DNA from: Arion vulgaris
Taxonomy: Eukaryota > Mollusca > Gastropoda > Stylommatophora > Arionidae
Reading direction: 5' to 3'
Length of the DNA: 64,000 nucleotides
Assembly (NCBI GenBank): GCA_020796225.1
Contig: CM036765.1
Span: 38,468,066-38,532,065 of the forward strand
Of the stretch, positions 56,001 to 58,484 are shown piece by piece. Below the pieces are notes generated by a model. It was not told where the DNA came from, ran no database searches, and saw only the letters and a program-made list of their open reading frames with translations. Position numbers and translations under genes: made by a program. Numbering within the stretch: the stretch's first letter is position 1; the number at the start of each line of letters is the position of its first letter.

Positions 56001-58480
56001 ATGCCTACAAGTAGGCCAGCACATTTGATTTCTGTGCTTTTTTATTTACTAGGGTAGCATCCCTAGGGCCTACATCAGTCGCCTCTAGCGACCTGCATTG
56101 TAGGTTGCAATGGCACTATTCTTTGCTTCCCTTACGGACCCAGGTACCACACAAGCGAGCCAGTCTTATTTAAAGTTTATAAAAAAAAACACATACTATT
56201 CTTTTGTATATGATCTTTATTAAAGTTCTAAGAATCTGTCCTAATAGAGTGAATACCTTATCTTTAACAACATCATTCCACACAAAAAGGATCCCTCCTC
56301 CTCTTTCTTGGTTGATAATCCTTGGATTTATGACAAATGAATCTATATATTTTAAAAAATATTTCATTAACTTTTGAATCTTAATAAATCATACATTGTA
56401 ATAACATCATTTTATACAATAATCATATGATTTTCCACCCTTATTTTCAGGTTCTTTTCATTTCATAAGTGTACTGGCCTATAATACTAATGTGGGACTA
56501 TACAGCGCATACCTATATACAAATTTGGAGCAGTAGTCAAATGTAGTTTTCACTATTATCATGTGACATTATGGACAATAAACTGTATCAGCATCTGTCA
56601 TTCATTTGGAGATATCAGTTAAGCTGGAAAAGGGTGAAATGCTGCATGAAGAACAGCTTTTTTTCTTAAAACTGCCCATCTTTGAAACATGGAAGGATAC
56701 TTCAGCTTCATACTCTTAAAGATAGCTGAGGGTCATACATTTGTCATTTCTTCAGGTGCACATTATACTGTAGTCAATTATGACATGAAGGCTACTATAT
56801 TGTAAGGCATATCATTCAAGACAATTACATTTTTGCTGTTCATATATTTCATGTGAACTATCTGAAATGGCTATAAACAAATGTCCAAGATTTGCAAATT
56901 GTAAATAATATAGTGATAAATGTCAAGAGTATTATGAGCACTGACCCAGACTAGTGGTAACATAATTTAAATTTATCCAGCTGATAAATGGACACTTGGA
57001 TCATTGCATTATGGAAGAGAGCTGGCTATCTCATTTTTAGTTACATGCTACTGGGTTACCTTTTGTTTCAAGAGACAGAGAACTGAATTTGCACACCAAT
57101 GTATGGTGTTCTATTCCTGGTAGAAACATAGTCTACCCAACTCAAAATGATTACCCAAACTTTCTGAGTAAGGGAAAATTTTAAGTCGCTGTTTGAAAAA
57201 TGGCTACTGTGTTAGTGCGCTGTTACTGATTCTTTCAGCTAATAGCTGAAAGGGAATGAGTACCAATTGAGATAACATGACTGCTGAGATATCGAATGTA
57301 ATTAAGTTTCCATGTTTGTTTTAATAGGCAGAGATTCAAACAAGATATATGCGTACTAGCACAGCTTATTTGTCATGTCAATTTGATGGCACAGTGAATG
57401 TGATTAATGTAAAGAAGTTAAGGACTGCAACAATCTTTTAATTTTACTGAAACAACTAAGCAGTGTAATTAATATAAGTGTACCTACACAGCATAATTAT
57501 TATCATTAAGTAGCATCGAATTCAGATACACTTGCACATCATAATTAAGTAATAACTGTAAATACTAAGAGCATACACTCTGAAACATGGACATTTAATG
57601 AGGCAGTAGAAAAGCATATATGTGCTTTCTAATATAAGTTCGTATATCATGGACAGATCGTATATGATGAACAGTTTTGTGTTGACACTTCAGCGACGAC
57701 CATATGCATTTATGCGGTGCTGGTTGCTTTCTGTGGCTGTACGGCTGTTTCATTCTGGAATTAGTTCACAACACAGGAGACAGTTGTTAGCATTTCATGT
57801 GATTTTCGTTGGCACAGGAACGGAGCAATTATGGGGTGACCCGTTGCAGTGGAGTTGGAACCGTACATATGAACTATGATCAATGACAGAGAAGAGAATA
57901 AATAGATCTATCCAGAATGAACACAAAATCACAGAAAACTGGCTAATGCTAGAAATAACAAATAGGATGAGATAATTGAATTATTTTGAATATATAAAGA
58001 CTCGAAGAGTTGGAAAACGATCATTAGCATGCTGGCAAAGAGGATGATCACAGAGAAGATGGATTCAGGATGCAACTGGTGATTTGAGCACGACGGCAGC
58101 AGATGGGACATTGACATCTGACCCATTGGAGAGAAATTCCGAGGGATTAATAGCAAAGTTCTGCTCAAGACAAGTAATTGGATGATGAGTTAACTGTAAT
58201 CATGTTGTATATTTGCACATTATAATCAACTAATAACTGTAATAAATCTATTAAACTATCTATCTTGTTTGAGACGACCACATTGAGAGTGGACCGAGTT
58301 GAGAGTTAGTATGATTCAGATCAGATTGTTCGGTAATTATCTTCTAACTAATAACAATAATTTGAATAATAATAACTTTATTAACTTGCACTTGCCTGAA
58401 ATGCCAGCCTCTTGACGATAGTTGTATATGAACTGAGACACTGACACAAGAAGATCAAAAGAGCTATGTAATTCAAACAT
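4620..58480 (-). CDS. GSAP: Gamma-secretase activating protein (pigeon/PION family), 28 exons found, 3' end missing
   Basis: Exons in gene order (plus coordinates): 58396-58480, 56257-56342, 54985-55041, 53028-53094, 50367-50417, 48137-48199, 47456-47505, 45571-45753, 43972-44021, 40265-40305, 39052-39152, 37185-37236, 35929-36006, 33693-33785, 33316-33373, 31186-31373, 30773-30930, 24211-24280, 22797-22894, 18227-18449, 16279-16506, 15837-15932, 14430-14497, 13158-13252, 12338-12386, 11106-11176, 5559-5626, 4620-4710. Together they give about 872 codons; human GSAP is about 854 residues as I recall. Family hallmarks seen are RKFVWCQWD, VMLPGYFIHLLN, LGFKCLEL and IKFQIISRLPK, in the expected order. 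In vertebrates GSAP has been proposed to bind gamma-secretase and APP C-terminal fragments, with the C-terminal part as the active piece; its function here is inferred only from family. Splice phases agree at every junction except one exon with a net +1 base. One internal exon and the last exon(s) were not found. Confidence 0.88.
4793..5056 (+). repeat. SINE-like family A copy
   Basis: It starts at GTGTGGTGCCAGGATCTGC and has GGGAAGCAAAGAATAGCACC, GTAAATAAAAAGTGTCACAG, GTGGTTAACAAGTGGTC and the tail GGAGCGTTCAAAGAAGAAAT. The same order recurs at 30.42, 53.79, 55.9 (minus) and 61.4 kb (minus). The first 30 bases resemble a tRNA A-box region. Confidence 0.7.
5866..7313. mobile_element. 1.44-kb TTAA-flanked DNA transposon with 19-bp inverted ends
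   Basis: The left end after TTAA (5866-5869) reads GGACAGACCGCACCCCTA. The right end before TTAA (7310-7313) is its reverse complement with one mismatch. The interior has a decayed plus-strand coding trace, including KYIHGGSHNASESFHNLIW (about 6390-6450) and a following CPK. I recognise this NESFxNxxWxxCPK block from a widespread animal Mutator-like transposase domain. TTAA duplications fit Kolobok or piggyBac. The reading frame is broken by many stops, so this copy is dead. Confidence 0.72.
7331..7700 (+). mobile_element. LINE ORF 3' end
   Basis: The plus strand encodes IGHNRLQAHMYNKFKIG, HCEKADMKTEHLLQDCQLL and a stop at about 7699. This is the C-terminal HLLxDC block that closes RNase H-bearing LINE polyproteins. 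It abuts the right end of the TTAA transposon (7313). Confidence 0.7.
7737..7985 (+). repeat. Tandem repeat, about 80-bp unit, three copies
   Basis: Three diverged units each end with TCATAAAATCAGATGT or CCATAAAAATCAGATGTT-type sequence and contain TTCTAGTAGCG or a variant. The array follows the LINE ORF end and is probably its 3' UTR. Confidence 0.7.
8000..9165. other. No recognised feature
   Basis: AT-rich intron sequence of GSAP. I saw no exon-like splice pair with family similarity, no repeat shared with the rest of the window and no RNA gene. Confidence 0.5.
9170..9735 (+). mobile_element. Decayed RNase H LINE fragment
   Basis: Parallel to 17300-17850: CATACAGAACAACTACTTC at the start, CATGCATATGTTCACGGTAATGAGA (the GHAGVYGNE block) at 9418 and AGGAACCATCAG at 9653. 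Frames are broken throughout. Confidence 0.65.
9900..11011 (+). mobile_element. 5'-truncated Penelope-like element with GIY-YIG endonuclease
   Basis: A 15-bp direct repeat (TTGTCAATTTAATGA) at 9900-9914 and 10997-11011 marks an insertion of 1082 bp. It encodes the C-terminal part of a Penelope-like reverse transcriptase: LKDMLVHSRLKSNI, a zinc motif CGHRRCNTC (about 10186), then LIYAIICKRCNKAYIGETGK with the GIY-YIG core, LSDRFAQH and ALENRLI, whose R and E fit the catalytic residues. There is a frame change at about 10085 and another at about 10400. The 3' part ends with TTGATAAAGGCC...GAAACGTTGC (10908-10940), typical of the pLTR. Confidence 0.85.
10569..10732 (+). repeat. 82-bp tandem duplication in the Penelope 3' region
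   Basis: Two near-identical 82-bp units beginning CATTCTTATGCTTCTTAGTA lie just after the GIY-YIG coding part. They duplicate the end of the ORF and the first part of the 3' region. Confidence 0.85.
11313..12180 (-). mobile_element. LINE 3' part (family of 46.43-47.39 kb) split by a nested insertion
   Basis: The minus-strand sequence matches the family at 46.5-47.4 and 54.1-54.8 kb: EVSTQNAGSIKK-type block at 11620 and the 3' end CAGCATCAGGATAAGAAGAG near 11350. The right part (11969-12180) continues the same element past an inserted plus-strand fragment. Confidence 0.65.
11747..11968 (+). mobile_element. Nested 5'-truncated LINE insert with 10-bp target duplication
   Basis: TGGTGACATG occurs at 11747-11756 and 11959-11968. 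The insert encodes EGMVTGRRTRGRPRR and WAQDVIDDLRMTAADASQL, the C-terminal block of another LINE, and ends with an ATG-rich tail (AATGATGATG). Confidence 0.75.
13860..14293 (+). mobile_element. RNase H LINE 3' fragment
   Basis: MDKRDFLWLLKDKLEENTAI parallels the MDKGDVLLPLRDCLLDEDTK block of the 17-kb copy. The fragment ends with the family tail GTAACCAATAACCAAGG. Confidence 0.6.
14430..16506 (-). CDS. GSAP: GSAP exons at 16.4, 15.9 and 14.5 kb
   Basis: 16279-16506 (76 codons) encodes MWNPMHVDDSFFEGIYASKL, a glutamine- and acid-rich linker, then PPPLFLQAQVPNSKIFKRRL. 15837-15932 encodes TAELLTKHLTKYLSKK. 14430-14497 encodes LCHLIWSLRGQYLSFQKTF. These are helical, as expected before the C-terminal 16-kDa domain. 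A palindromic Penelope unit is inserted within about 15 bp of the donor of 15837-15932, leaving the splice site itself intact. Confidence 0.85.
14657..15225 (-). mobile_element. RNase H LINE, second subfamily
   Basis: The minus strand encodes MEVRAVTEAVNWLASH, VFILSDSMSMIRK and FVPGHAGVRVMNELID, giving E, D and the GHAG block of a LINE RNase H. A C-terminal segment (LINQHRTGVLDRWTLLD) follows after two frame breaks. It is related to the insert at 19.24-19.74 kb. Confidence 0.72.
15427..15822. mobile_element. Palindromic Penelope pLTR unit with 13-bp target duplication
   Basis: AAAATAAACAGTT flanks the unit at 15427-15439 and 15810-15822. The body is a near-perfect inverted repeat with arms 15441-15599 and 15612-15768 and a loop of about 12 bp, followed by a unique tail with GTTTTACTGCAG. 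Each arm holds the CTTGATAAAGGCC...AAACGTTGC pLTR motif (15681-15712 on plus). There is no coding sequence. It inserted about 15 bp inside the intron next to the donor of GSAP exon 15837-15932. Confidence 0.85.
16765..17870 (+). mobile_element. RNase H LINE, best-preserved copy
   Basis: An RT-to-RNase H linker (MRIALGCTRDTPIVKIRY, from 16817) is followed at 17181-17852 by a 223-codon open frame with a complete RNase H. It has VVYTDGSVH (D), RMEVEAITAAL (E), VISDSDDVHKI (D), and SPGHAGVYGNERADRLA (H and D). The RT is missing. The 3' end is AGTAACTAATAACCAATAG. About ten degraded relatives are scattered through the window. Confidence 0.85.
17870..17990 (-). mobile_element. Antisense RNase H LINE scrap
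   Basis: CATGCATGCTGACAGTTTCTGTGG and GTGCTCAGTCGATG echo the antisense 3' end seen at 34.05, 37.4, 49.6 and 50.96 kb. It directly follows the plus-strand copy, so two copies meet tail to tail. Confidence 0.5.
18227..24280 (-). CDS. GSAP: GSAP exons at 24.2, 22.8 and 18.3 kb, the last with a frameshift
   Basis: 24211-24280 encodes LFEVITEEPGNSG; 22797-22894 encodes ASTFAEMKKQVDKEILNLL. The 18227-18449 exon is 223 bp, one base more than a multiple of three. It enters in phase 0, reading SSLEIINLSKRWVKDTK and DDFWDVLFSA. It leaves in another frame, RRRHSAITQRFLNDSIM and RQAELEEAAGK, which matches the family. Both frames are closed outside their halves, so a net +1 base must lie at about 18285-18360, probably near 18311-18332. 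It is either an assembly error or a real disabling mutation. Confidence 0.78.
18655..20075 (+). mobile_element. LINE RT C-terminal half, interrupted by a nested element
   Basis: 18685-19245 encodes LFDLDFADGVAILN, HFTYLGSKVSNNG, VLTYGCESWK and NKCLRKLLKVKWSDF. After the insert the same frame resumes with RDRTHQQPV and IIRKRRWKYLGHVLR, to LLAKNRITWRS near 20005. The 3' tail is a short ACTAACTAAC run. The only clear in-frame stop is near 19850. The same family ends at 39.92-40.19 kb. Confidence 0.82.
19228..19750 (-). mobile_element. 5'-truncated RNase H LINE inserted with 13-bp target duplication
   Basis: TCTAACAACACAG is duplicated at 19228-19240 and 19738-19750. The insert is minus-oriented: its 3' tail is three TTTAG repeats on plus at 19241-19255, with the DNA end GATGATGATCCGAC. 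It encodes MSMLRKIETGWARRHW, FVPGHAGVRGMN and LTRLQELKVKCGVAR. Confidence 0.85.
20330..20400 (-). repeat. Penelope pLTR fragment
   Basis: GCAATGTTTCGACCAAAGGACTTTATAAA is the reverse complement of the pLTR core, followed by an A-rich tract. Only this short part is recognisable. Confidence 0.55.
20545..22000 (+). mobile_element. Degraded LINE RT copy
   Basis: In order: VQELFNKVWEEETVPHQW, KAFDSLHRISLWNILRCYGI, ETGVKQGCILSPLLFGVAID, LEDWDFADDIALLS, VSILTYASESWKM, FENRCLRKIMKIKWNKF and EIERVAQDRAVWRNYLQ. Many frameshifts. The 3' end is GAGGAATTATTATTATTTAG. A 5'-truncated relative lies at 36.5 kb on minus. Confidence 0.8.
22140..22330 (-). mobile_element. Penelope-like RT fragment
   Basis: The minus strand encodes FPPLVTFQRDKNLRNLLIHS, which corresponds to the SYRRDRSLKDMLVHSRL block of the copy at 10.1 kb. 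There is no GIY-YIG part. A second variant of the same superfamily, badly decayed. Confidence 0.6.
23000..23130 (-). mobile_element. LINE 3'-end scrap
   Basis: CCTGCCGGCATAGGTGATCATG and GAACCACGATGTCAGACCATC match the antisense 3' end at 48.44-48.55 kb. Confidence 0.55.
23650..23965. repeat. Decayed inverted Penelope pLTR pair
   Basis: The left half has GTTTTACAAAGTACACAAACA and an altered TTACCACAAGGATTATCAGGC. The right half has TTTGCTTGATAACAGTATTTTGGTC and TACTTTGTAAAAACTACA, the same motifs inverted. This is an older copy of the palindromic units, without a clear target duplication. Confidence 0.55.
24366..24585 (-). repeat. tRNA-type SINE, family D
   Basis: Matches 42705-42920 in order: poly-T then CTGATCCAGAAG, CTGTAAATCTGG, GGAATTAAACCGCACTCACAG (antisense B box) and GGCTTGTCACC. 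The orientation places the poly-A tail at the left. Confidence 0.65.
24590..26530. other. No coding feature; includes a (TA)n microsatellite
   Basis: AT-rich intron sequence. A pure TA run occupies 26037-26070. At 25180-25245 there is a scrap of SINE family A (GGCTCGAAGGGAGCAAAGAATAG) followed by ACCACACGGTG. Nothing else was recognised. Confidence 0.5.
26538..29160 (-). pseudogene. Broken N-RAG-TP-like transposase gene (RAG1 N-terminus-like zinc region)
   Basis: A degraded DNA-transposon gene reads right to left from ATG 29160. The N-terminal part has CRTCGEKL (about 29107-29115), FGINVNND, MCRRC (about 28960) and WTEF...CRLC (28821-28832). This is the spacing of the CxxC / HxxxxCxxC / CxxC zinc region of vertebrate RAG1. 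The middle part has EEELFTHFVRRKL, RTRGQPLVLKK, WVKVRGDHGKNSF (about 27905), YGLSGAQGRYPCLWC (27643) and PPYLHILLGIVHKHY. The C-terminal part has HILEHHCANW (26757) and EQGGE (about 26690). The D/CxxC/E order suits a DDE-type transposase. At least three frameshifts (about 29.01, 27.69 and 26.89 kb), in-frame stops (27497 and 26701) and a scrambled stretch at 28.3-28.45 kb disable it. N-RAG-TP was described from Aplysia as I recall. Terminal repeats were not found. Confidence 0.75.
29805..30065 (+). mobile_element. RNase H LINE 3' end with many small deletions
   Basis: Co-linear with 17588-17860 (GGATGAGGACACTAAA..., GCCTGAGAGGCAGAGTGAGAG, CAGCGAGCCA, GGAACCATCAGTATGCA). It differs mainly by a score or so of one- to few-base deletions and few substitutions. 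Confidence 0.75.
30420..30633 (+). repeat. SINE-like family A copy
   Basis: AAGAATGTCGTAAGAGGCG, CCTAGTAAATAAAAAGC, GTGGTTAACAAGTGGTTG and tail GGAGCGTTCAAAGAAGA; same order as at 4.8 kb. Confidence 0.7.
30773..33785 (-). CDS. GSAP: GSAP exons at 33.7, 33.3, 31.3 and 30.9 kb
   Basis: 33693-33785 encodes VMLPGYFIHLLNVSPNFEPC, a strong family match. 33316-33373 (IQQSSTSNLQQSLSS) and the long exon 31186-31373 form a stretch of about 80 residues that I cannot match in human GSAP and may be lineage-specific. 30773-30930 encodes YDYRSGCLMKLVINFD and ILHYLILHNKDPLAV, matching the SGKLY...LHCALY region. Its acceptor must be GAAATAG, because the apparent upstream TTTACAG would give a stop in frame. 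Confidence 0.82.
32160..32530 (+). mobile_element. LINE C-terminal fragment
   Basis: A 111-codon frame reads RSCIFPVATYKYETCTFIK and KENWLMLQIRMRKLRCFEH, the RT thumb and the following block of a LINE family also seen at 57.56-58.19 kb. Confidence 0.7.
34040..34382 (-). mobile_element. RNase H LINE 3' fragment
   Basis: Antisense to 17515-17860: CAGTCTCCTTCACGATGTC, CGTGTAATTCCAAACTCC, TCATCCAACAGTAG and CTGCCCAGGACAGTAGATTCC (the YxPGQ/GHAG block). Frames broken. Confidence 0.7.
34985..35240 (+). repeat. SINE-like family B copy
   Basis: Starts CCGCCGAGTGGTTATCGGGG, which resembles a tRNA-Ser/Leu A-box region. It continues ACCTGCGCGCATGTCGTAAAG, CTGAGGAGGTTTGGCTGAAAT and CTTGGCAAAGATCAAACATA, and ends CGAACGCAAAGAAGAAGAAG. 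Other copies: 43.44, 44.09 and 55.59 kb, all minus. Confidence 0.72.
35929..40305 (-). CDS. GSAP: GSAP exons at 40.3, 39.1, 37.2 and 36.0 kb
   Basis: 40265-40305 encodes SHYGDIPLHPGIP. 39052-39152 encodes LALNVSVLTQSNGAFCLCY, the TGSLCVCY-type strand. 37185-37236 encodes DVEYFISMIHH. 35929-36006 encodes AKTLHGCVSNIPKDIA and ends RLVFSWL. Phases 2-1, 1-0, 0-1 and 1-1 join without conflict. The short 41-bp exon would be missed by most gene finders but is needed for phase. Confidence 0.82.
36480..36685 (-). mobile_element. 5'-truncated LINE 3' end
   Basis: The minus strand gives SRKRGRLKETMKRTLLREVR and EIERVAQDRAVWRNYLQ, the same C-terminus as 21.8-21.97 kb. It ends in an ATT-repeat tail (AATAATAATAATT on plus at about 36505). 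Confidence 0.72.
36690..37025 (-). mobile_element. LINE RT fragment (family of 41-42.6 kb)
   Basis: The minus strand encodes FTVKSGVKQGCVLAPTLFNI followed by a decayed palm and TVVLCQGSNTTINITL and FYYLGSIVSR. It abuts the truncated LINE end at 36685. Confidence 0.7.
37395..37745 (-). mobile_element. RNase H LINE 3' fragment
   Basis: Antisense copy with AGGTGCTCAGTC, AGTGTAGTACCAAACTCC, ACACCAATTTTAGTGACCTC and CCACGTGTCCAGCA. More diverged than the 34-kb copy. Confidence 0.6.
38079..38400. mobile_element. 314-bp MITE with TTAA duplication
   Basis: TTAA at 38079-38082 and 38397-38400 bracket perfect inverted ends CTCTTTCCACGC. The inverted match with flanks spans 38078-38094 and 38385-38401. 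Inside, a 25-bp direct repeat beginning ATGGCGCAGTGTGCGGC occurs at 38321-38345 and 38363-38387, next to the right end. There is no coding potential. Structure and target choice suit a non-autonomous piggyBac-like element. Confidence 0.8.
39908..40199 (+). mobile_element. 5'-truncated LINE with 11-bp target duplication
   Basis: TATATTGTTAT at 39908-39918 and 40189-40199 brackets a 270-bp insert. It encodes IIRKRRWKYLGHVLRSDEKR and TTQQESKLLGCKTIQDLQLL and ends in four ACTA/CTAA repeats. It is the same family as 19.78-20.07 kb and has few stops, so it is a fairly young insertion. Confidence 0.85.
40440..41065 (+). mobile_element. LINE 3' half, head-on with the next copy
   Basis: LNVYRAAVLPVLLYASETW, VYTRHAK, then KRPRGPKKEFKDTLKSSLK and a tail with AAGCCAGTGCACC. 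Same family as the minus copy at 41060-42610; the two 3' ends meet near 41065. Confidence 0.75.
41060..42610 (-). mobile_element. LINE RT to 3' end, several frames
   Basis: From right to left: LQEKCQEQHHNLYMVFVDLT, KAFDTFNREGLWKIMEKFG, VTNGVKQGCVLAPTLFSMMF, SNLLFADDCA, VYQAIVLTTLLNASETWTVY, CLRRILKINWQEKI, KRFKDTLKVSLKCFDID and a zinc-like VCPTCGRDS near the end. It is a CR1/jockey-like family by overall pattern, not assigned precisely. At least three frameshifts. Confidence 0.8.
42705..42920 (-). repeat. tRNA-type SINE, family D
   Basis: Antisense B box GGAATTGAACCCGCACT at 42839-42856 is close to the tRNA B-box consensus. The minus strand then runs through CCACAGGTTTCCCAGATTTA to GGATCAGAAGA and poly-A (poly-T at 42707-42716 on plus). 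Confidence 0.75.
42925..43175 (+). mobile_element. RNase H LINE scraps
   Basis: HADVHGNDRADMLVSKAL (42937-42990) and a second partial, TGGATATATTTTCCTGAACATGC...GGCAATGTTCAC (about 43107-43150), are two copies of the GHAGVxGNxxAD block. Confidence 0.6.
43440..43540 (-). repeat. SINE-like family B, 5' part
   Basis: CCTCCTTAGTCGCCTCTTACGACATGCGTGG and CCCAATTTGGGCCCGGTAACCACTC are the antisense head of family B. Confidence 0.65.
43972..45753 (-). CDS. GSAP: GSAP exons at 45.7 and 44.0 kb
   Basis: The 183-bp exon 45571-45753 carries the clearest family signature: MSGQPKTEQIV, RKFVWCQWDNAQQRLHYI. It is phase 0 at both ends, with acceptor ACTAG and donor GTAAGT. The next exon, 43972-44021, encodes IDIPITFPFPYIRTVD and ends in phase 2. 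The acceptor of the large exon is fixed by an in-frame TAG immediately upstream. Confidence 0.9.
44085..44240 (-). repeat. SINE-like family B, 3' part
   Basis: CTTCTTCTTTGCGTTCGTTC, TGATATGTTTGATCTTTGCC and GTTTGGTAGGCCC are the antisense tail half of family B, ending near CTAATTTCAGCCA. Confidence 0.68.
44340..44880 (+). mobile_element. LINE C-terminal fragment
   Basis: LTYGCESWTMNTQIKKSLRA and MEFNKRMMGILWTAKMTN, then a tail encoding an Asp run (GATGATGATGATGAAG at 44773), a common end of this LINE type. Confidence 0.65.
45930..46425 (+). mobile_element. LINE C-terminal fragment
   Basis: SLNDEISSSIGKASPASFK, ACVLSTLLYGNE-type block (46080-46112, frameshifted), MRCLRRIYNMRWHDHIFNIK and FIDTFKRDLTS. 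It stops abruptly where another LINE begins. Confidence 0.7.
46430..47395 (+). mobile_element. LINE RT C-terminal half, GATA-repeat tail
   Basis: The RT palm (DDQAI, about 46598) is followed by FTYLGSIFSANGRITNKIQ, HRCNKANQTIGQMVSILK, TTEMKCL and FIKKQQIKWFGHISRLPKG. The 3' end is GAGAATAGATAGATAGATAG. Same family as 54.1, 62.8 and 11.3-12.2 kb. Frames broken. Confidence 0.75.
47456..50417 (-). CDS. GSAP: GSAP exons at 50.4, 48.2 and 47.5 kb
   Basis: 50367-50417 encodes AFSIVMSQDSSTEKKPK. 48137-48199 encodes SISKDNTISSEMLVFLHKE, fitting the conserved LLLIS-type strand; its acceptor (GTCAG) is the least certain of the set. 47456-47505 encodes IGLYKVSLGRIGDKGI. Phases match throughout (1-1, 1-1, 1-0). 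Relative to human GSAP about 35-45 residues expected between the first two exons are not seen. A phase 1-1 exon could be hidden between 48.2 and 50.36 kb, where a LINE tail and a palindromic Penelope unit lie. Confidence 0.75.
47600..47830. repeat. Unassigned repeat shared with 57.09-57.27 kb
   Basis: ACTCAGACTTTCTGAGTTATGGGGAAA at 47671 resembles ACCCAAACTTTCTGAGTAAGGGAAAA at 57151, with weaker similarity on both sides. No coding content recognised. Confidence 0.4.
47913..47955 (+). repeat. LINE 3'-terminus scrap
   Basis: GTGCAGTGATGATGATCCGACGACTAAG matches, in sense, the 3' end of the nested RNase H LINE at 19.24 kb; an extremely short insertion. Confidence 0.5.
48437..48625 (-). mobile_element. 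LINE 3' end
   Basis: The minus strand encodes KMLDGLTSWFDTRTSELITC and RELWRDMIAYAGRHGT followed by a stop, a typical LINE C-terminus. Confidence 0.7.
48640..48720 (-). repeat. Penelope pLTR fragment
   Basis: GTTTTACAAAGCACAAAAACA followed by TTTTTACCAAAAGGTCTTTATAAAGC is a diverged minus-oriented pLTR core. Confidence 0.5.
48897..49311. mobile_element. Palindromic Penelope pLTR unit with 16-bp target duplication
   Basis: ATATAATGAAATTGTA flanks the unit at 48897-48912 and 49296-49311. The long minus-oriented arm (48913-49150) is a full pLTR with CGAAACGTTGC and GATAAAGGCC. The right arm (49151-49295) is a shorter plus-oriented copy ending in GTTTTACTGCAG. The arms pair over about 140 bp. 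The minus arm keeps the GGTCGAAACG form of the core (48931-48963). Confidence 0.85.
49600..49865 (-). mobile_element. RNase H LINE 3' fragment with a small LINE scrap inside
   Basis: TTATTGGTTACTAAACTGATGTCATTGC and CCCCAAAAGATATCAAAGAGTATG are the antisense 3' end. At 49764-49820 a piece of the 46-kb LINE 3' end (TTTCTTCCAATCCTGTTTTCTCTCACAGC) interrupts it, flanked by GGGTAACTCC on both sides. Confidence 0.65.
50955..51345 (-). mobile_element. RNase H LINE 3' fragment
   Basis: GGTTATTGGTTACTGAACCGATGTC at the 3' end, then GTGTAATTCCAAACTTATT, GGTCACCATGAGACCAAAG and TGCCCAGGACAGTAAATCC. Antisense to the 17-kb copy. Confidence 0.68.
51600..52180. repeat. Unassigned repeat-like sequence
   Basis: TTTTAAACCCCAGATGGAGTATAGGCCCTCAAC resembles the 3' end of the LINE at 1090. 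A direct repeat GTCCTGTACTCAGCCTAAAATGTCA-type (about 30 bp) occurs twice at 52080-52137. More GC-rich than its neighbours. No product recognised. Confidence 0.4.
52333..52943. mobile_element. Palindromic Penelope pLTR unit with 12-bp target duplication
   Basis: AAGAAGAAAATT occurs at 52333-52344 and 52932-52943. Between them lies the longest palindrome in the window, with arms of about 260-290 bp meeting near 52610-52640. The right arm ends with TTTTACTGCAG and a pyrimidine-rich tail. The left arm has many one-base deletions relative to the right one. Confidence 0.83.
53028..56342 (-). CDS. GSAP: GSAP exons 2-4
   Basis: Exon 2 (56257-56342) encodes RIINQERGGGILFVWND, matching the first predicted beta-strand repeats of GSAP. 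Exon 3 (54985-55041) encodes TNFGIYELETQKHT. Exon 4 (53028-53094) encodes IFYTYEEKLSCFLFCES then RRTLL. Acceptors are TATAG, CCCCAG and TTACAG; donors are GTATTC, GTATGT and GTAAGT. Phases run 1-0, 0-0 and 0-1, all consistent. LINE and SINE copies (53.8-56.2 kb) sit in the introns between them. Confidence 0.85.
53785..54035 (+). repeat. SINE-like family A copy
   Basis: GCCGGGCTCGAAGGGAGC, GTAAATAAAAAGTGTCACAG, CTACTTGTAGGCACATAACTGG and tail GGAGTGCTCGAAGAAGAAA. Confidence 0.68.
54100..54830 (+). mobile_element. LINE RT C-terminal half
   Basis: TYLGSIF-type block at 54262, QCQTWTLTTNDRRKLVTTEM, KCLCRMLGVTRDRFRNEDIR, and the 3' end near GAAAGAAAGATAC. Same family as 46.43-47.39 kb. Confidence 0.75.
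55590..55850 (-). repeat. SINE-like family B, full-length copy
   Basis: From the antisense tail CTTCTTCTTTGCG to CCGGTAACCACTCGGGCG. It lies immediately beside a family A copy in the same orientation. Confidence 0.72.
55895..56165 (-). repeat. SINE-like family A copy
   Basis: TTTCTTCTTCTTCTACTCTGAATGCTCCATA, ACTTGTCAACCACTTAG, CTAGGGTAGCATCCCTAGG and ACCACACAAGCGAG in antisense order. Confidence 0.7.
56400..57550. other. No recognised feature apart from a shared repeat
   Basis: GSAP intron 1 sequence. The only recurring item is the ACTTTCTGAGTAAGGGAAAA block at 57090-57270, shared with 47.6-47.8 kb. Confidence 0.45.
57555..58200 (+). mobile_element. LINE C-terminal fragment
   Basis: ETWTF-like block at 57580, then ITENWLMLEITNRM, WIQDATGDLSTTAADGT and KFRGI at the end; same family as 32.16 kb. 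It lies in intron 1 about 200 bp from exon 1. Confidence 0.65.
58396..58480 (-). CDS. GSAP: GSAP exon 1 with start codon
   Basis: The ATG at 58480 opens 28 codons beginning MFELHSSFDLLVSVSQFIY, which line up with the N-terminus of GSAP around its FDL motif. The exon ends in phase 1 at TCAG followed by GCAAGT, a GC-type donor with otherwise ideal consensus. Exon 2 starts with two bases that complete the codon. Transcription start and promoter could not be fixed; sequence upstream (58.5-59.8 kb) has no clear TATA box. Confidence 0.8.
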
Positions 58481-58484
58481 CGTC

